Shown here piece by piece: positions 42,182-50,712 of a stretch of DNA of 64,000 bases (its first letter is position 1; every line of letters starts with the position of its first letter). The notes below the pieces were generated by a model. That model did not search any database and was not told the DNA's origin. It saw only the letters and a program-made list of their open reading frames with translations. The position numbers and the translations under genes were made by a program. The stretch is from an uncultured Oscillospiraceae bacterium (lineage in GTDB: Bacteria > Bacillota > Clostridia > Oscillospirales > Oscillospiraceae). The stretch spans positions 161,811 to 225,810 of the forward strand of contig CANRIW010000001.1 of NCBI GenBank assembly GCA_947630785.1, written 5' to 3'.

Positions 42182-45100
42182 GTGGCAAAAGAAAAAGGAC
42201 AAAAGAAGAAGATGAGCGCGAAGAAGCTCACCGCCATCGTCACGCCCCTGCTGGTCATCCTGCTGGCCTTCGCCGTGGTGGTCTCCGTGGTCTCCACCAG
42301 CCGGTTCGACCTGGTGCTCCGGGACATCTTCGGCGAGACCAAACTTGGCAGCAAGACGGTGGAGGGCGTGGACGCCAGCTATTATAAGCGCGACATCACC
42401 GACTCCAAGGAGCTCCAGGCCGCCGAGCAGGCCTACGCCCGCAAGGCCGGCGCCGAGGGCTTCGTCCTGCTGAAGAATGAGAACGCGGGCGGTAAGGGCC
42501 TGCCTGTGGCCGCCGGCTCCAAGCTGAGCCTGTTCTCCTCCTCCTCCATCGACGTGCTGGCCGGCGGCACCGGCTCCGGCGTCAGCACCATCTCCAGCGA
42601 TATGCGCACCGCCCTCACCGAGCAGGGCTTCTCCATCAACGAGTCCCTGTGGAAGTTCTACACCGACAACAAGGGCACCTACAAGCGGGGCGACGGCTCC
42701 ATCATGTACGGCGGCGCCGAGGACTGGACCATCCGGGAGGCCCCCGTGTCCGCCATCCCTGACGCGGCCAAGAGCGAGGCCGAGGGCACCATCCCCGTGT
42801 TCTTCATCGCCCGCACCGGCGGCGAGGGCCGTGACCTGGGCCGCTACATGGGCGCCTGGACCGACAAGGCCGAGGACAAGGACAAGCACTATCTGGAGCC
42901 CAACTCCACCGAGCTGGAGGTCATCGGCTACCTGAACGACAACTTCGACAACGTGATCATCGTGGTCAACACCAACAACGCCTTTGAGCTGGGCTGGGTG
43001 TCCGACTATGAGAACATCACCGCCGTCCTCTGGGCCCCCGGCGCCGGCGGCGACGCCTGCCGCTCCATCGCAGACGTGATCAGCGGCAACATCAACCCCT
43101 CCGGTCACCTGGTGGACACCTTCGCCTACGACGCCTTCTCCTCCCCCGCCATGCAGAACATGGGCGACATGATGATGGTCAACGGGGGCCAGGACGTGGA
43201 GGCCGCCGTGTTCTACGACGAGGGCATCTACGTGGGCTACAAGTACTATGAGACCCGGTATATGGACAAGGTGCTGGATCAGGGCAACCCCGGCGACTAC
43301 GACTACGCCTCCGTGGTCCAGTACCCCTTCGGCTACGGCCTGAGCTACACCACCTTTGAGTGGTCCGGCTTCCAGATGGGCCAGATGGACGACAACGGCG
43401 ACATCCAGATCAAGGTCACCGTGAAGAACACCGGCTCTGTGGCCGGCAGGGAAGTGGTCCAGGTCTACCTGAACAGCCCCTACACCGACTACGACAGGGC
43501 CAACTATGTGGAGAAGGCCGCCGCCTCTCTGGTGGGCTTTGAGAAGACCGGCGTCATCGAGCCCGGCGCCTCTGAAGAGGTCACCGTCACCGTCAACCGC
43601 AAGGACTTCATCTCCTATGACGACGTGAACGCCAAGACTTACATCCTGGAGTCCGGCGACTATCTGCTCACCGCCGCCCCCAACGCCCACGCCGCCGTGG
43701 ACAACTTCCTGGCCTACAACGGCACCGAGGTGGAGCCTCTGTTCGGCGGGGCGGACGCCTCCTTCGTGGGCAAGTGGACCTACAGCTTCTCCGGCAACAA
43801 CGGGGTGGACAACGAGACCTACGCCGTCTCCCTGGCCGGGGTGGAGGTCACCAACCAGTTCGACCACGCCCACTACGACGAGTTCACCCCCCGGGACAAG
43901 TTCCTGACCCGTCAGGACTGGACCGGCACCTTCCCCGTGACCCACGGCAATCAGGACTCCCGCCGGGAGAGCCCCTTCAGCGAGAAGAACGGCTACACCT
44001 GGGAGATCGAGGTCTCTGACGAGATCAAGGCCAATATCCAGGCCAAGGGCGTGGGGGCCTCCATGAACCCCATGACCGAGGACGAGGCCGCCGCCCTGGA
44101 CGGCCAGTACGGCCAGAAGAACGGGCTGGAGCTCATCGACTTCCGTGGCCGGGACTTTGACGAGGTGGAGGCCGAGGGCGGCTGGGACGCCCTCATCGAC
44201 CAGATGGACATCGCCGAGCTGGAGTCCATCATCCGCAACGGCGGCTACCAGACCCTGGGCTCCGCCAACATGAGCAAGCCCCGGGCCATCGACTATGACG
44301 GCCCCTCCGGCCTGAACGAGGGCGGCATCACCCACGAGCCCTACTCCATCACCTACCCCTGCGCCACCAACCAGGCGGCCAGCTGGGACCGTGAGAACGC
44401 CTACTACCACGGCTACTACGTGGGCGAGGACGCCCTGGCCGCCGACGGCAACTGGGGCAACCACCAGTACATCGGCATCATCTCCGGCTGGTATGCCCCC
44501 GCTATGAACATCCACCGCACGCCGTTTGCCGGCCGTAACTTCGAGTACTACTCCGAGGACGGCTTCATGTCCGGTGAGATGGCGCTGGAGGCCTCCACCG
44601 CCTGTGCCCAGAAGGGCGTGTACGCCTACATCAAGCACATGGCCCTCAACGATCAGGAGGACCACCGCAGCCACGTGGCCACCTTCGCCAACGAGCAGGC
44701 CATCCGCGAGATCTACCTGAAGCCCTTCCAGACCTGCATCGAGGAGCGGGGCACCCAGACCATCATGGTCCAGCAGTACGACGAGGCCAGCAAGTCCTAC
44801 ACCCAGACCGAGGCGGAGATCCCCACCGTCATGGCGGTGATGTCCTCCTTCAACCGCATCGGCTGCACCTGGTCCGGCGGCAACTGGCACCTGCTCACCG
44901 GCGTGCTCCGCAACGAGTGGGGCTTTGACGGCACCGTCATCACCGACTACGACGGCGGCGGCACCATGGATACCGAGCAGTGCGTCCGGGCCGGCGGCGA
45001 TCTGAAGCTCACCGGCTTTGAGGTGGACGCCCCCCTGGATACCGCCAACAACCCCGCCTCCCGGTACTTCTCCCGGCAGGCCATCAAGCACATCCTGTAC

Positions 45101-45277
45101 ACCACCGTGAACTCCAACGCCATGAACGGCATCGTTCACGGCACCGCTGTGGGTGAGCTGCCCTTCGCCAACTACTACTTCATCATCATCGGTGTTTGGG
45201 TGGTGGCCGCCGGCCTCACCATCTGGGGCGTGGTCGCCATCGTCCGCCGCTGGATGAAGGAGAAAAAGGCCGACTGA
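42182..45277 (+). CDS. membrane-anchored permuted GH3 beta-glycosidase (copy 2)
   Basis: At 1031 residues this has a lysine-rich N-terminus and a helix at about 15-38. The GH3 C-terminal domain follows (AEGFVLLKNENAGGKGLPV near 85; NPSGHLVDTFAYDAF near 305), then FGYGLSYTTFEWSGF and a FnIII-like domain. The barrel is last, with GWYAPAMNIHRTPFAGRNFEYYSEDG near 770-795, YIKHMALNDQEDHRS near 820 and the nucleophile Asp in GTVITDYDGGG near 920. A final helix with RRWMKEKK puts the C-terminus in the cytoplasm. It starts at GTG 42182 behind GGAGGG. As third gene after lichenase and synthase, it could degrade oligosaccharides released at the cell surface. It ends 45 bp before a 35-bp-arm hairpin. 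Confidence 0.9.
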   Translation: MAKEKGQKKKMSAKKLTAIVTPLLVILLAFAVVVSVVSTSRFDLVLRDIFGETKLGSKTVEGVDASYYKRDITDSKELQAAEQAYARKAGAEGFVLLKNENAGGKGLPVAAGSKLSLFSSSSIDVLAGGTGSGVSTISSDMRTALTEQGFSINESLWKFYTDNKGTYKRGDGSIMYGGAEDWTIREAPVSAIPDAAKSEAEGTIPVFFIARTGGEGRDLGRYMGAWTDKAEDKDKHYLEPNSTELEVIGYLNDNFDNVIIVVNTNNAFELGWVSDYENITAVLWAPGAGGDACRSIADVISGNINPSGHLVDTFAYDAFSSPAMQNMGDMMMVNGGQDVEAAVFYDEGIYVGYKYYETRYMDKVLDQGNPGDYDYASVVQYPFGYGLSYTTFEWSGFQMGQMDDNGDIQIKVTVKNTGSVAGREVVQVYLNSPYTDYDRANYVEKAAASLVGFEKTGVIEPGASEEVTVTVNRKDFISYDDVNAKTYILESGDYLLTAAPNAHAAVDNFLAYNGTEVEPLFGGADASFVGKWTYSFSGNNGVDNETYAVSLAGVEVTNQFDHAHYDEFTPRDKFLTRQDWTGTFPVTHGNQDSRRESPFSEKNGYTWEIEVSDEIKANIQAKGVGASMNPMTEDEAAALDGQYGQKNGLELIDFRGRDFDEVEAEGGWDALIDQMDIAELESIIRNGGYQTLGSANMSKPRAIDYDGPSGLNEGGITHEPYSITYPCATNQAASWDRENAYYHGYYVGEDALAADGNWGNHQYIGIISGWYAPAMNIHRTPFAGRNFEYYSEDGFMSGEMALEASTACAQKGVYAYIKHMALNDQEDHRSHVATFANEQAIREIYLKPFQTCIEERGTQTIMVQQYDEASKSYTQTEAEIPTVMAVMSSFNRIGCTWSGGNWHLLTGVLRNEWGFDGTVITDYDGGGTMDTEQCVRAGGDLKLTGFEVDAPLDTANNPASRYFSRQAIKHILYTTVNSNAMNGIVHGTAVGELPFANYYFIIIGVWVVAAGLTIWGVVAIVRRWMKEKKAD

Positions 45278-45322
45278 CCGGGGGCCCGCATAATATCGAA
45301 GAAACCGTGGTTTTTTCATGCG

Positions 45323-45396
45323 TTTCTCCTACTTTTCCAAACGGCAGAGGCCGGGTCTTGCGACCCGGCCTCTGCCGTTTGGAAAAGTAGGAGAAA
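45323..45396. repeat. perfect 35-bp-arm hairpin, dispersed repeat copy 1 / terminator
   Basis: 45323-45357 is the exact reverse complement of 45362-45396, with loop TTGC. It probably ends the lichenase operon. A related hairpin with the same loop and the same flank GGAAAAGTAGGAGA occurs at 60481-60534, also behind a GH3 gene. Confidence 0.9.
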
Positions 45397-45594
45397 AAAC
45401 GCACGCAAAGCGCGGTTTTGGCAATTTTGCCGCCGGAATCCGCTCCGGCGGGCAGAAAGGAACAGCTCTCCTTCTGTAATCTACAGCATAACCCGCTCCC
45501 GCCCGCAAGTCCAGTCCTCCGGCACAAACTGTCAGTTTCCCGGCGCGATTTGCGAAAAGGATTTTCCCTCTCTTTCCCCTTTTCTCCACGAAAA
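45397..45594. other. non-coding spacer
   Basis: This stretch between the hairpin and the esterase regulatory region holds no supported gene. It contains CCGCCGGAATCCGCTCCGGCGGG (near 45428-45451), a short stem-loop. Confidence 0.5.
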
Positions 45595-45629
45595 ACAGAA
45601 CGTGACGCATGAAAAACAGTTTGTGACGT
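45595..45629 (+). promoter_or_regulatory. LytTR-type direct repeat of the esterase operon
   Basis: ACAGAACGTGACGC (45595-45608) and ACAGTTTGTGACGT (45616-45629) lie exactly 21 bp apart, each preceded by AAAA. The second ends 5 bp before the -35. This is the clearest copy of the island motif. Confidence 0.8.
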
Positions 45630-45634
45630 TCACC

Positions 45635-45663
45635 TTGAGGCGGCCGCCTGAAATCAGTATGAT
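45635..45663 (+). promoter_or_regulatory. promoter of the esterase operon
   Basis: TTGAGG (45635-45640), a 17-bp spacer and TATGAT (45658-45663) lie directly downstream of the direct repeats. Confidence 0.75.
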
Positions 45664-45700
45664 GGCGTCAGCACCACAATGAAAAAGGAGGAATCTCATC

Positions 45701-46696
45701 ATGAAACTTCACAAACGGCTCCTGCCCCTTCTGAGCGGCACCATCGCCCTGGTCCTGGCCCTCTCCGCCTGCGGCGGCCCCGCCGGCGGCCAGCCCTCCC
45801 AGGCCCCGTCCGTCCAGCCCACCCCGGCCGCCCCCCAGTACGCCCAGGGCTTCAAGACCAACACCAAGGCCATCGACGACCTGAAGCAGCCCTGTGACCA
45901 GCAGGGCACCCTGGTCTCCCTGGAGTACGAGACCCCCGCCTACGCCTACGACGAGTCGGTCACCCTCACCAAGAAGGTGAACATCTACCTCCCCTACGGC
46001 TACGATGAGTCCAAGGACTACAACATCGTCTACCTCATGCACGGCGGCGGCGAGAACGAGGACTACTGGCTGGTGGACCAGCGCTTCGGCCAGATCACCT
46101 GCAACGTGTTGGACCACATGATCCAGGACGGCGTGTGCGACCCCGTCCTCATCGTCTGCCCCTCCTATAATGTGGAGGGCTTCACCGGCGAGGGGGAGAT
46201 GAATGAGGAACTGACCTCCGTGTTCGCCAAGGAGCTGCGCAACAACGTCGTCCCCGCGGTGGAGGCCGTCTACCCCACCTACGCCAAGAAGGACGTGTCG
46301 GAGGCCAACCTGATCGCCACCCGTGACCACCGGGCCTTCGCCGGGTTCTCCATGGGTTCCATCACCACCATCCACTCCGCTATCATGCAGAACCTTGATA
46401 TCTTCTCCTATTTCGGCTCCTACTCCGGCGCCAAGACCGATCTGGACGAGTTCCTGGCCGCCGTGAACAGCGACCAGTTCAAGGACTACCCCATCGCCTT
46501 CTGGTTCAATGGCAACGGCAAGGGCGACATCTCCGTGGACGAGCATGACGAGTTCGCCCACGGCGCTCTGGAGGCCCTGAGCGACCGCCTCACCGACGGC
46601 GAGAACTTCGCCTGGATCAACATGCGGGACGGCACCCACAGCTACGGCAGCTGGATCGTGGACCTGTACAACTCCCTGCTGGTGTTCTTCAAATAA
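45701..46696 (+). CDS. secreted lipoprotein esterase, CE1/feruloyl-esterase-like (1)
   Basis: The 331-residue lipoprotein has a signal ending LALSACGGP (Cys near 24), a Pro/Gln/Ser linker and an alpha/beta-hydrolase of the esterase-D/CE1 type. KKVNIYLPYGYDESKDYNIVYLMHGGGENEDYW near 90-120 gives the oxyanion HGGG, Ser217 in GFSMGS is the nucleophile, and RDGTHSYGSW near the end supplies the His. The family removes feruloyl or acetyl groups from polysaccharides. ATG 45701 follows AAAGGAGG. It has a LytTR-type direct repeat at its promoter and a paralogue 35 bp downstream, so the pair probably forms an operon controlled by one of the island's regulators. Confidence 0.88.
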   Translation: MKLHKRLLPLLSGTIALVLALSACGGPAGGQPSQAPSVQPTPAAPQYAQGFKTNTKAIDDLKQPCDQQGTLVSLEYETPAYAYDESVTLTKKVNIYLPYGYDESKDYNIVYLMHGGGENEDYWLVDQRFGQITCNVLDHMIQDGVCDPVLIVCPSYNVEGFTGEGEMNEELTSVFAKELRNNVVPAVEAVYPTYAKKDVSEANLIATRDHRAFAGFSMGSITTIHSAIMQNLDIFSYFGSYSGAKTDLDEFLAAVNSDQFKDYPIAFWFNGNGKGDISVDEHDEFAHGALEALSDRLTDGENFAWINMRDGTHSYGSWIVDLYNSLLVFFK

Positions 46697-46731
46697 CGCA
46701 AGTTGTTAAAATATCGAAAGGGGAATCACTC

Positions 46732-47835
46732 ATGAAAAAGAAACTCTTGTCCGTCCTCTGCGCCGCCCTGGCCCTGGTCATGGTCCTCTCCGCCTGCGGC
46801 GGCCCCGCCGGCGGTCAGCCCTCCAAGGCCCCTTCCGGCGGCGAGTCCTCCAAGACCCCCGCCGCCGAGTACTCCGTGGACTTCGGCAAGGCCAACAACG
46901 CCATCGACGAACTGAAAAACACCCCCTGCGATGAGCAGGGCACCGTGGTCTCCCTGGAGTACGAGACCCCGGCCTATGCCGTGAACGACATCTTCGGCGT
47001 GGACGAAAAGCTGACCAAGACCCTGAACATCTATCTGCCCTACGGCTACGACGAGACCAAGCAGTACAACGTCCTCTATCTGCTCCACGGCACTAAGGGC
47101 GACGCCGACGGCCCCATGGAGGAGTTCTGGCTGATCCAGTGGGGCGAGCAGACCCGCAACGTGCTGGACAACATGATCAAGGACGGCCTGTGCGACCCGG
47201 TCATCGTGGTCACTCCCTGCTACTACTCCCGCGTGGAGGGCTATGAGATCACCAACGACCAGATGAAGGCCCTGGGCGAGGAGCGGAAGGACAGCTTCCT
47301 TGCCCCCGACACCGCCGAGGACGGCGGCGAGGTGGACAACGAGCAGAACGTCTGGCCCGTCTATTTCGGCAAGGAGCTGCGCAACAACATCATCCCCGCC
47401 GTGGAGGCCGCCTATTCCACCTACGCCGGCAAGGACGTGTCCGAGGCCAACCTCATCGCCACCCGCGACCACCGGGCCATGGCCGGCCTGTCCCGCGGCT
47501 CCATGACGGTGGCCCGCGCCGGCCTGATGGAGAACAGCGATATGATCTCCTGGTTCGGCTGCTTCTCCGGCATCTGGGCGGAGTTCGACCAGTTCAAGGC
47601 CGCCCTGGAGGGCGACTTCAAGGACTATCCCATCAACTACTGGTACAACGGCAACGGCCGAGGCGACTTCGCCCTGGAGAACCACCAGGCCTTCAAGGAG
47701 CAGGTCCTGGCCGAGATGGGCAGCACATTCACCGACGGCGAGAACTTCGCCTGGGTGGTCCTGCGGGACGGCGCCCATATGTACAACAGCTGGATCGTCG
47801 ACCTGTACAACTCCCTGCTGGTGTTCTTCAAGTAA
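46732..47835 (+). CDS. secreted lipoprotein esterase, CE1/feruloyl-esterase-like (2)
   Basis: This 367-residue paralogue of the preceding gene has the same signal and linker plan (VMVLSACGGPAGGQPS) and shares long blocks: EYETPAYA, NIYLPYGYDE, ANLIATRDHRA, DGENFAWV, SWIVDLYNSLLVFFK. The nucleophile is Ser254 in GLSRGS. It carries an extra ~30 residues around RVEGYEITNDQMKALGEERKDSFLAPDTAEDGGEVDNE before the core helix, which could change substrate access. ATG 46732 follows GAAAGGGG. The two genes probably arose by tandem duplication and then diverged; a hairpin terminator follows. Confidence 0.88.
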   Translation: MKKKLLSVLCAALALVMVLSACGGPAGGQPSKAPSGGESSKTPAAEYSVDFGKANNAIDELKNTPCDEQGTVVSLEYETPAYAVNDIFGVDEKLTKTLNIYLPYGYDETKQYNVLYLLHGTKGDADGPMEEFWLIQWGEQTRNVLDNMIKDGLCDPVIVVTPCYYSRVEGYEITNDQMKALGEERKDSFLAPDTAEDGGEVDNEQNVWPVYFGKELRNNIIPAVEAAYSTYAGKDVSEANLIATRDHRAMAGLSRGSMTVARAGLMENSDMISWFGCFSGIWAEFDQFKAALEGDFKDYPINYWYNGNGRGDFALENHQAFKEQVLAEMGSTFTDGENFAWVVLRDGAHMYNSWIVDLYNSLLVFFK

Positions 47836-47873
47836 GACTTCCCGCCGCGATCTTCCCCTCCCCTGCGGCAAAA

Positions 47874-47906
47874 CGCCCGCCCGGAACATTCTGTTCCGGG
47901 CGGGCG
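47874..47906. terminator. bidirectional terminator
   Basis: CGCCCGCCCGGAACA (47874-47888) pairs perfectly with 47892-47906 around a 3-nt loop; TGTTTTATT follows on the + side. It separates the esterase operon from the convergent regulator gene. Confidence 0.85.
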
Positions 47907-47926
47907 CTGTTTTATTCTATGTTTCA

Positions 47927-48637
47927 TCAGGACGCCGCGCGGTTGTAATAGGCCGCCAGCGCCTCCATAAACGCCTTTTTCTTGGGCCGGCTCACCACGA
48001 TCTCGTCCCCGGCCACCACGGCCACGTTCTCCCGGACCGCGTCCACAAAGGCCAGGTTCACGATGTAGCACTTGTTGCAGGTGAAGAAGGGCATCTCACC
48101 GAACTCCTCCTCCGCCTGCTTCAAACTGCCCCGCACCCGGTAGGTCTCCTCCCCGGTGTGGTAGAACAGGTTGTGGCCCTGGACCTCCACATAGGTGATG
48201 TCCCCCCGTTGGATGGCCACGGTGCCCTCCTCCGTCTTGATGAGGACCATAGGCCGGTCCTTGGGCAGGGCCAGCTTCAGGGCCCGCTCCAGCTTGAAGG
48301 CGAATTTGGCGTAGCTCACCGGCTTGACCACAAAGTCCACCGCGCTGACCTCGTAGCCGTTGATGGCGTACTGGGCCAGATTGGTAACGAAGATCAGCAC
48401 CACGCTGGGGTCCAGCTTCCGCAGCCGGTGGGCGGCGGTGAGGCCGTCCATGCCGGGCATGTCGATGTCCATCAGCACCAGGTCGTACTCCGGCTGATAC
48501 CGGTCCAGGAACTGGGCGGCGTCCTGGAAGGCGGAGATCTGGAACCGCTCTCCCTGCTCCTGTTGATACCGCTCAAAATAGGACTCCATCTGGGTCCTGA
48601 CGGACGCCTGATCGTCCACCACGGCCACTCTCCACAT
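47927..48637 (-). CDS. LytTR response regulator, AgrA-like (3)
   Basis: This 236-residue regulator has VDDQ at the N-terminus, Asp57 in VLMDIDMPGMDG, FVTNLAQYAINGYEVSAVDFVVKPVSY and a LytTR output domain (ITYVEVQGHNLFYHTGE, FFTCNKCYIVNLAFVDAV). ATG 48637 follows GGGAGGTGG. Its kinase gene lies upstream on the same strand, separated by 131 bp that contain a hairpin terminator, so regulator output may be lower than, or uncoupled from, the kinase. Convergent with the esterase operon, it is the closest candidate controller of that promoter. Confidence 0.92.
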   Translation of the reverse strand: MWRVAVVDDQASVRTQMESYFERYQQEQGERFQISAFQDAAQFLDRYQPEYDLVLMDIDMPGMDGLTAAHRLRKLDPSVVLIFVTNLAQYAINGYEVSAVDFVVKPVSYAKFAFKLERALKLALPKDRPMVLIKTEEGTVAIQRGDITYVEVQGHNLFYHTGEETYRVRGSLKQAEEEFGEMPFFTCNKCYIVNLAFVDAVRENVAVVAGDEIVVSRPKKKAFMEALAAYYNRAAS

Positions 48638-48676
48638 CGGACACCACCTCCCTTCCCGCCAAAATGGGGCAAAAAC

Positions 48677-48710
48677 GCCTGCCGCGCGGCCCTCCGGCCG
48701 TTAGGCAGGC
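48677..48710 (-). terminator. terminator between kinase and regulator genes
   Basis: On the minus strand GCCTGCC...GGCAGGC with an inner GGCCGGAGGGCC stem is followed by GTTTTT (48676-48671). It probably attenuates read-through from the kinase gene into the regulator gene. Confidence 0.7.
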
Positions 48711-48768
48711 ATTATTATACCAAATGATTCGGCTTTGCGCAAGGGATTTTCCGGCGTTTCCGCCGGTT

Positions 48769-50058
48769 TCACTCCAGTGGGAACAGGATATTGAGGTAAA
48801 ATACGTTGTTTTCCGCCCTGGTACTGACACTTCCGCCGTATTTTTCCACGATGAGCCGGATGCTGGTCATGCCGAATCCGTGGTTCTCCTCGTCGCCGCT
48901 GGTGGTGAGAGGCAGGCCGTTTTTGAAGCGCAGCTCCCCGTCAAAGGGATTCTCCATGCGGATGAGCAGAAACCCCTTCTCCGCGTGGACGTTGAGATAG
49001 ATGGACCGGCGGGCCGGGTCCTCCAGCCCCCGCACCGCGTTGACGGCGTTGTCGATCATGTTGCCGAACAGCACGTACTGGTCGGTGGCCTCCATGAAGT
49101 CCAGCCTGCCGCCGTCGATCATGCACACGAAGGAGATCTGGAACTGCCGGCAGTAGAGATTCTTCTCGGTGAAGATCACGTCCAGGGTGTCGCTGCCGGT
49201 CTGGATGTTGGCGTCGAAGCTGTCCACCAGGGCCATGGCCTCGTCGATGTGCTCCTGCTGGCCCTGCCCCGCGCTGAGGGCGGACAGCTCGTACTTCAGG
49301 TTGTGGCTCTTGCGGCGGATGGCGTCCATGGTCTCCTTGCTCACGTGGTACTGCTGCTCCTTCTGGGCGATGAGCTTCCGGGCCACCTCCAGCTCCCGCT
49401 CCTTCTGGCTGATCTGAAAGATGCCGAACTGGATGCACAGGCAGAACACACAGCAGATCAGGTTCCACATATACTCCAGCAGGCACAGCATGGAGCCGGC
49501 GTAGTCCGCCCCGTACATCTCAAAGGTCAGGCCCCAGATCTGATTGACCACCAGCATCACCGCGCTAAGGGCCACGATGGGCCCTGTGGCGTTTTTCAGC
49601 AGGGACAGCCCCCGCATCCGCCGGATGAACAAAAACCAGGCCACCGTGTAGGTGAGCGCGTAGCTCGCCACGATGAGGACGTATCCCCAGATCCCGGTGG
49701 AAACCTCCTCTCCGAAATGGGCGAACCGTTCCGGGTCAAGCAGCGTGAGCATAGAGTTCACCAGGCTGGCGATGTCGGAAATGGTATAGCCCGCGATGGC
49801 GATGAACAGGGCCTCGGCCGCCGTGATCTGATAGCACAGCCAGGCGAACAGGAAAGGGAGGGCCACCAGAGGCAGGTGGATGAAAAACCGCATGCGCTCC
49901 AGCGGGACAAAGGCTACATAGCAGATCAATAACAGGGTCAGTACGATCGCCTTGAAGGAGAAATATGCCCTCCTCGGCAATCGCGCGCACAGCATGACCG
50001 TGATAATGGCCAGCTCCACCCCGCCGATGCCGATCATAATTTGCAAGTTGGAGACCAT
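48769..50058 (-). CDS. AgrC-like sensor histidine kinase (3)
   Basis: The 429-residue kinase has six or so membrane helices in residues 5-215, a coiled segment (QKERELEVARKLIAQKEQQYHVSKETMDAI) and a GHKL domain. The H-box is RRKSHNLKYEL with His252, the N-box is GNMIDNAVNAVRGL near 335, and the lid is FGMTSIRLIVEKYGGSV near 393. ATG 50058 follows GGGGAGGG. It has its own promoter. As with the other kinases, no peptide-pheromone genes are nearby. Confidence 0.9.
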   Translation of the reverse strand: MVSNLQIMIGIGGVELAIITVMLCARLPRRAYFSFKAIVLTLLLICYVAFVPLERMRFFIHLPLVALPFLFAWLCYQITAAEALFIAIAGYTISDIASLVNSMLTLLDPERFAHFGEEVSTGIWGYVLIVASYALTYTVAWFLFIRRMRGLSLLKNATGPIVALSAVMLVVNQIWGLTFEMYGADYAGSMLCLLEYMWNLICCVFCLCIQFGIFQISQKERELEVARKLIAQKEQQYHVSKETMDAIRRKSHNLKYELSALSAGQGQQEHIDEAMALVDSFDANIQTGSDTLDVIFTEKNLYCRQFQISFVCMIDGGRLDFMEATDQYVLFGNMIDNAVNAVRGLEDPARRSIYLNVHAEKGFLLIRMENPFDGELRFKNGLPLTTSGDEENHGFGMTSIRLIVEKYGGSVSTRAENNVFYLNILFPLE

Positions 50059-50076
50059 GACGAGCCCTCCCCTCTC

Positions 50077-50105
50077 ATAGTAACACAGCGCGCGGACCCA
50101 GGCAA
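50077..50105 (-). promoter_or_regulatory. promoter of the third kinase gene
   Basis: TTGCCT (50105-50100), a 17-bp spacer and TACTAT (50082-50077) with TG one base before the -10. It lies about 20 bp upstream of the start codon. Confidence 0.6.
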
Positions 50106-50121
50106 GCGTTCGGGAAAGAGG

Positions 50122-50162
50122 GGCCGCGGCTGCCTCAAGCAGCGCAAGAGACAGCTGCGGCC
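50122..50162 (-). terminator. hairpin behind the small lipoprotein gene
   Basis: GGCCGCGGCTG (50122-50132) pairs with CAGCTGCGGCC (50152-50162) with one G-T pair, and a CT-rich tract follows on the minus strand. The T-run is weak. Confidence 0.45.
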
Positions 50163-50195
50163 GAAGTTGAAAACCTAACTCAGATCAGATGACGA

Positions 50196-50657
50196 TCACT
50201 CGTTGATGGTCAGCGCCAGGGTGTTGACATCCACGGTCACGTCGCCGCCGGCGAAGCCGTCCAGCAGGTCGGGATAGTCAGCGGAGGTAGAGGCGCTGCC
50301 GTTCATGTTCTCCACGCAGGAGGTGGGGGCGCTCAGGGTGACGGTCTTGACGCCGTCGGCGTCGGGCTCGGTGGCGGTGTAGGTGCCGGTGAAGTAGTCG
50401 GTGGTGAAGGCCACGACCACGCCGCTGATCTGGTTGACGAAGAAGTTCTTGATCAGGGTGTAGGAGCCGTCGGCGTTCAGCACCAGGACGCGGGCGTTGG
50501 TGTTGATGCAGTCGCCCTCATAGCCGGCTTCCACGAAGTCGGACTGGCAGGTGTAGACCTCGGCGGGAGCGGCCTTCTTGCCGCCGCAGGCGGACAGCAG
50601 GGTGACGATCATCACGAGGGCCAGAGCGATGGTCAGGATCTTGGACAGTTTCTTCAT
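50196..50657 (-). CDS. small lipoprotein in the GH3 operon
   Basis: I do not recognise a family. The 153-residue protein has a lipoprotein signal (IVTLLSACGGKK, Cys near 24) and a beta-rich body with DGSYTLIKNFFVNQISGVVVAFTTDYFTGTYTATE near 68-105 and two further cysteines (YTCQSDF, SCVENM) that could form a disulphide. It lies 55 bp behind the permuted GH3 gene on the same strand, so it is probably co-transcribed. The arrangement parallels the GH3 plus small membrane protein unit at 29392-32824. Confidence 0.78.
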   Translation of the reverse strand: MKKLSKILTIALALVMIVTLLSACGGKKAAPAEVYTCQSDFVEAGYEGDCINTNARVLVLNADGSYTLIKNFFVNQISGVVVAFTTDYFTGTYTATEPDADGVKTVTLSAPTSCVENMNGSASTSADYPDLLDGFAGGDVTVDVNTLALTINE

Positions 50658-50712
50658 TTTGTGTTCCTCCAGTTTTTTTAATATGTGATTGCTTTTTGCA
50701 TTGCTGCTTGGA

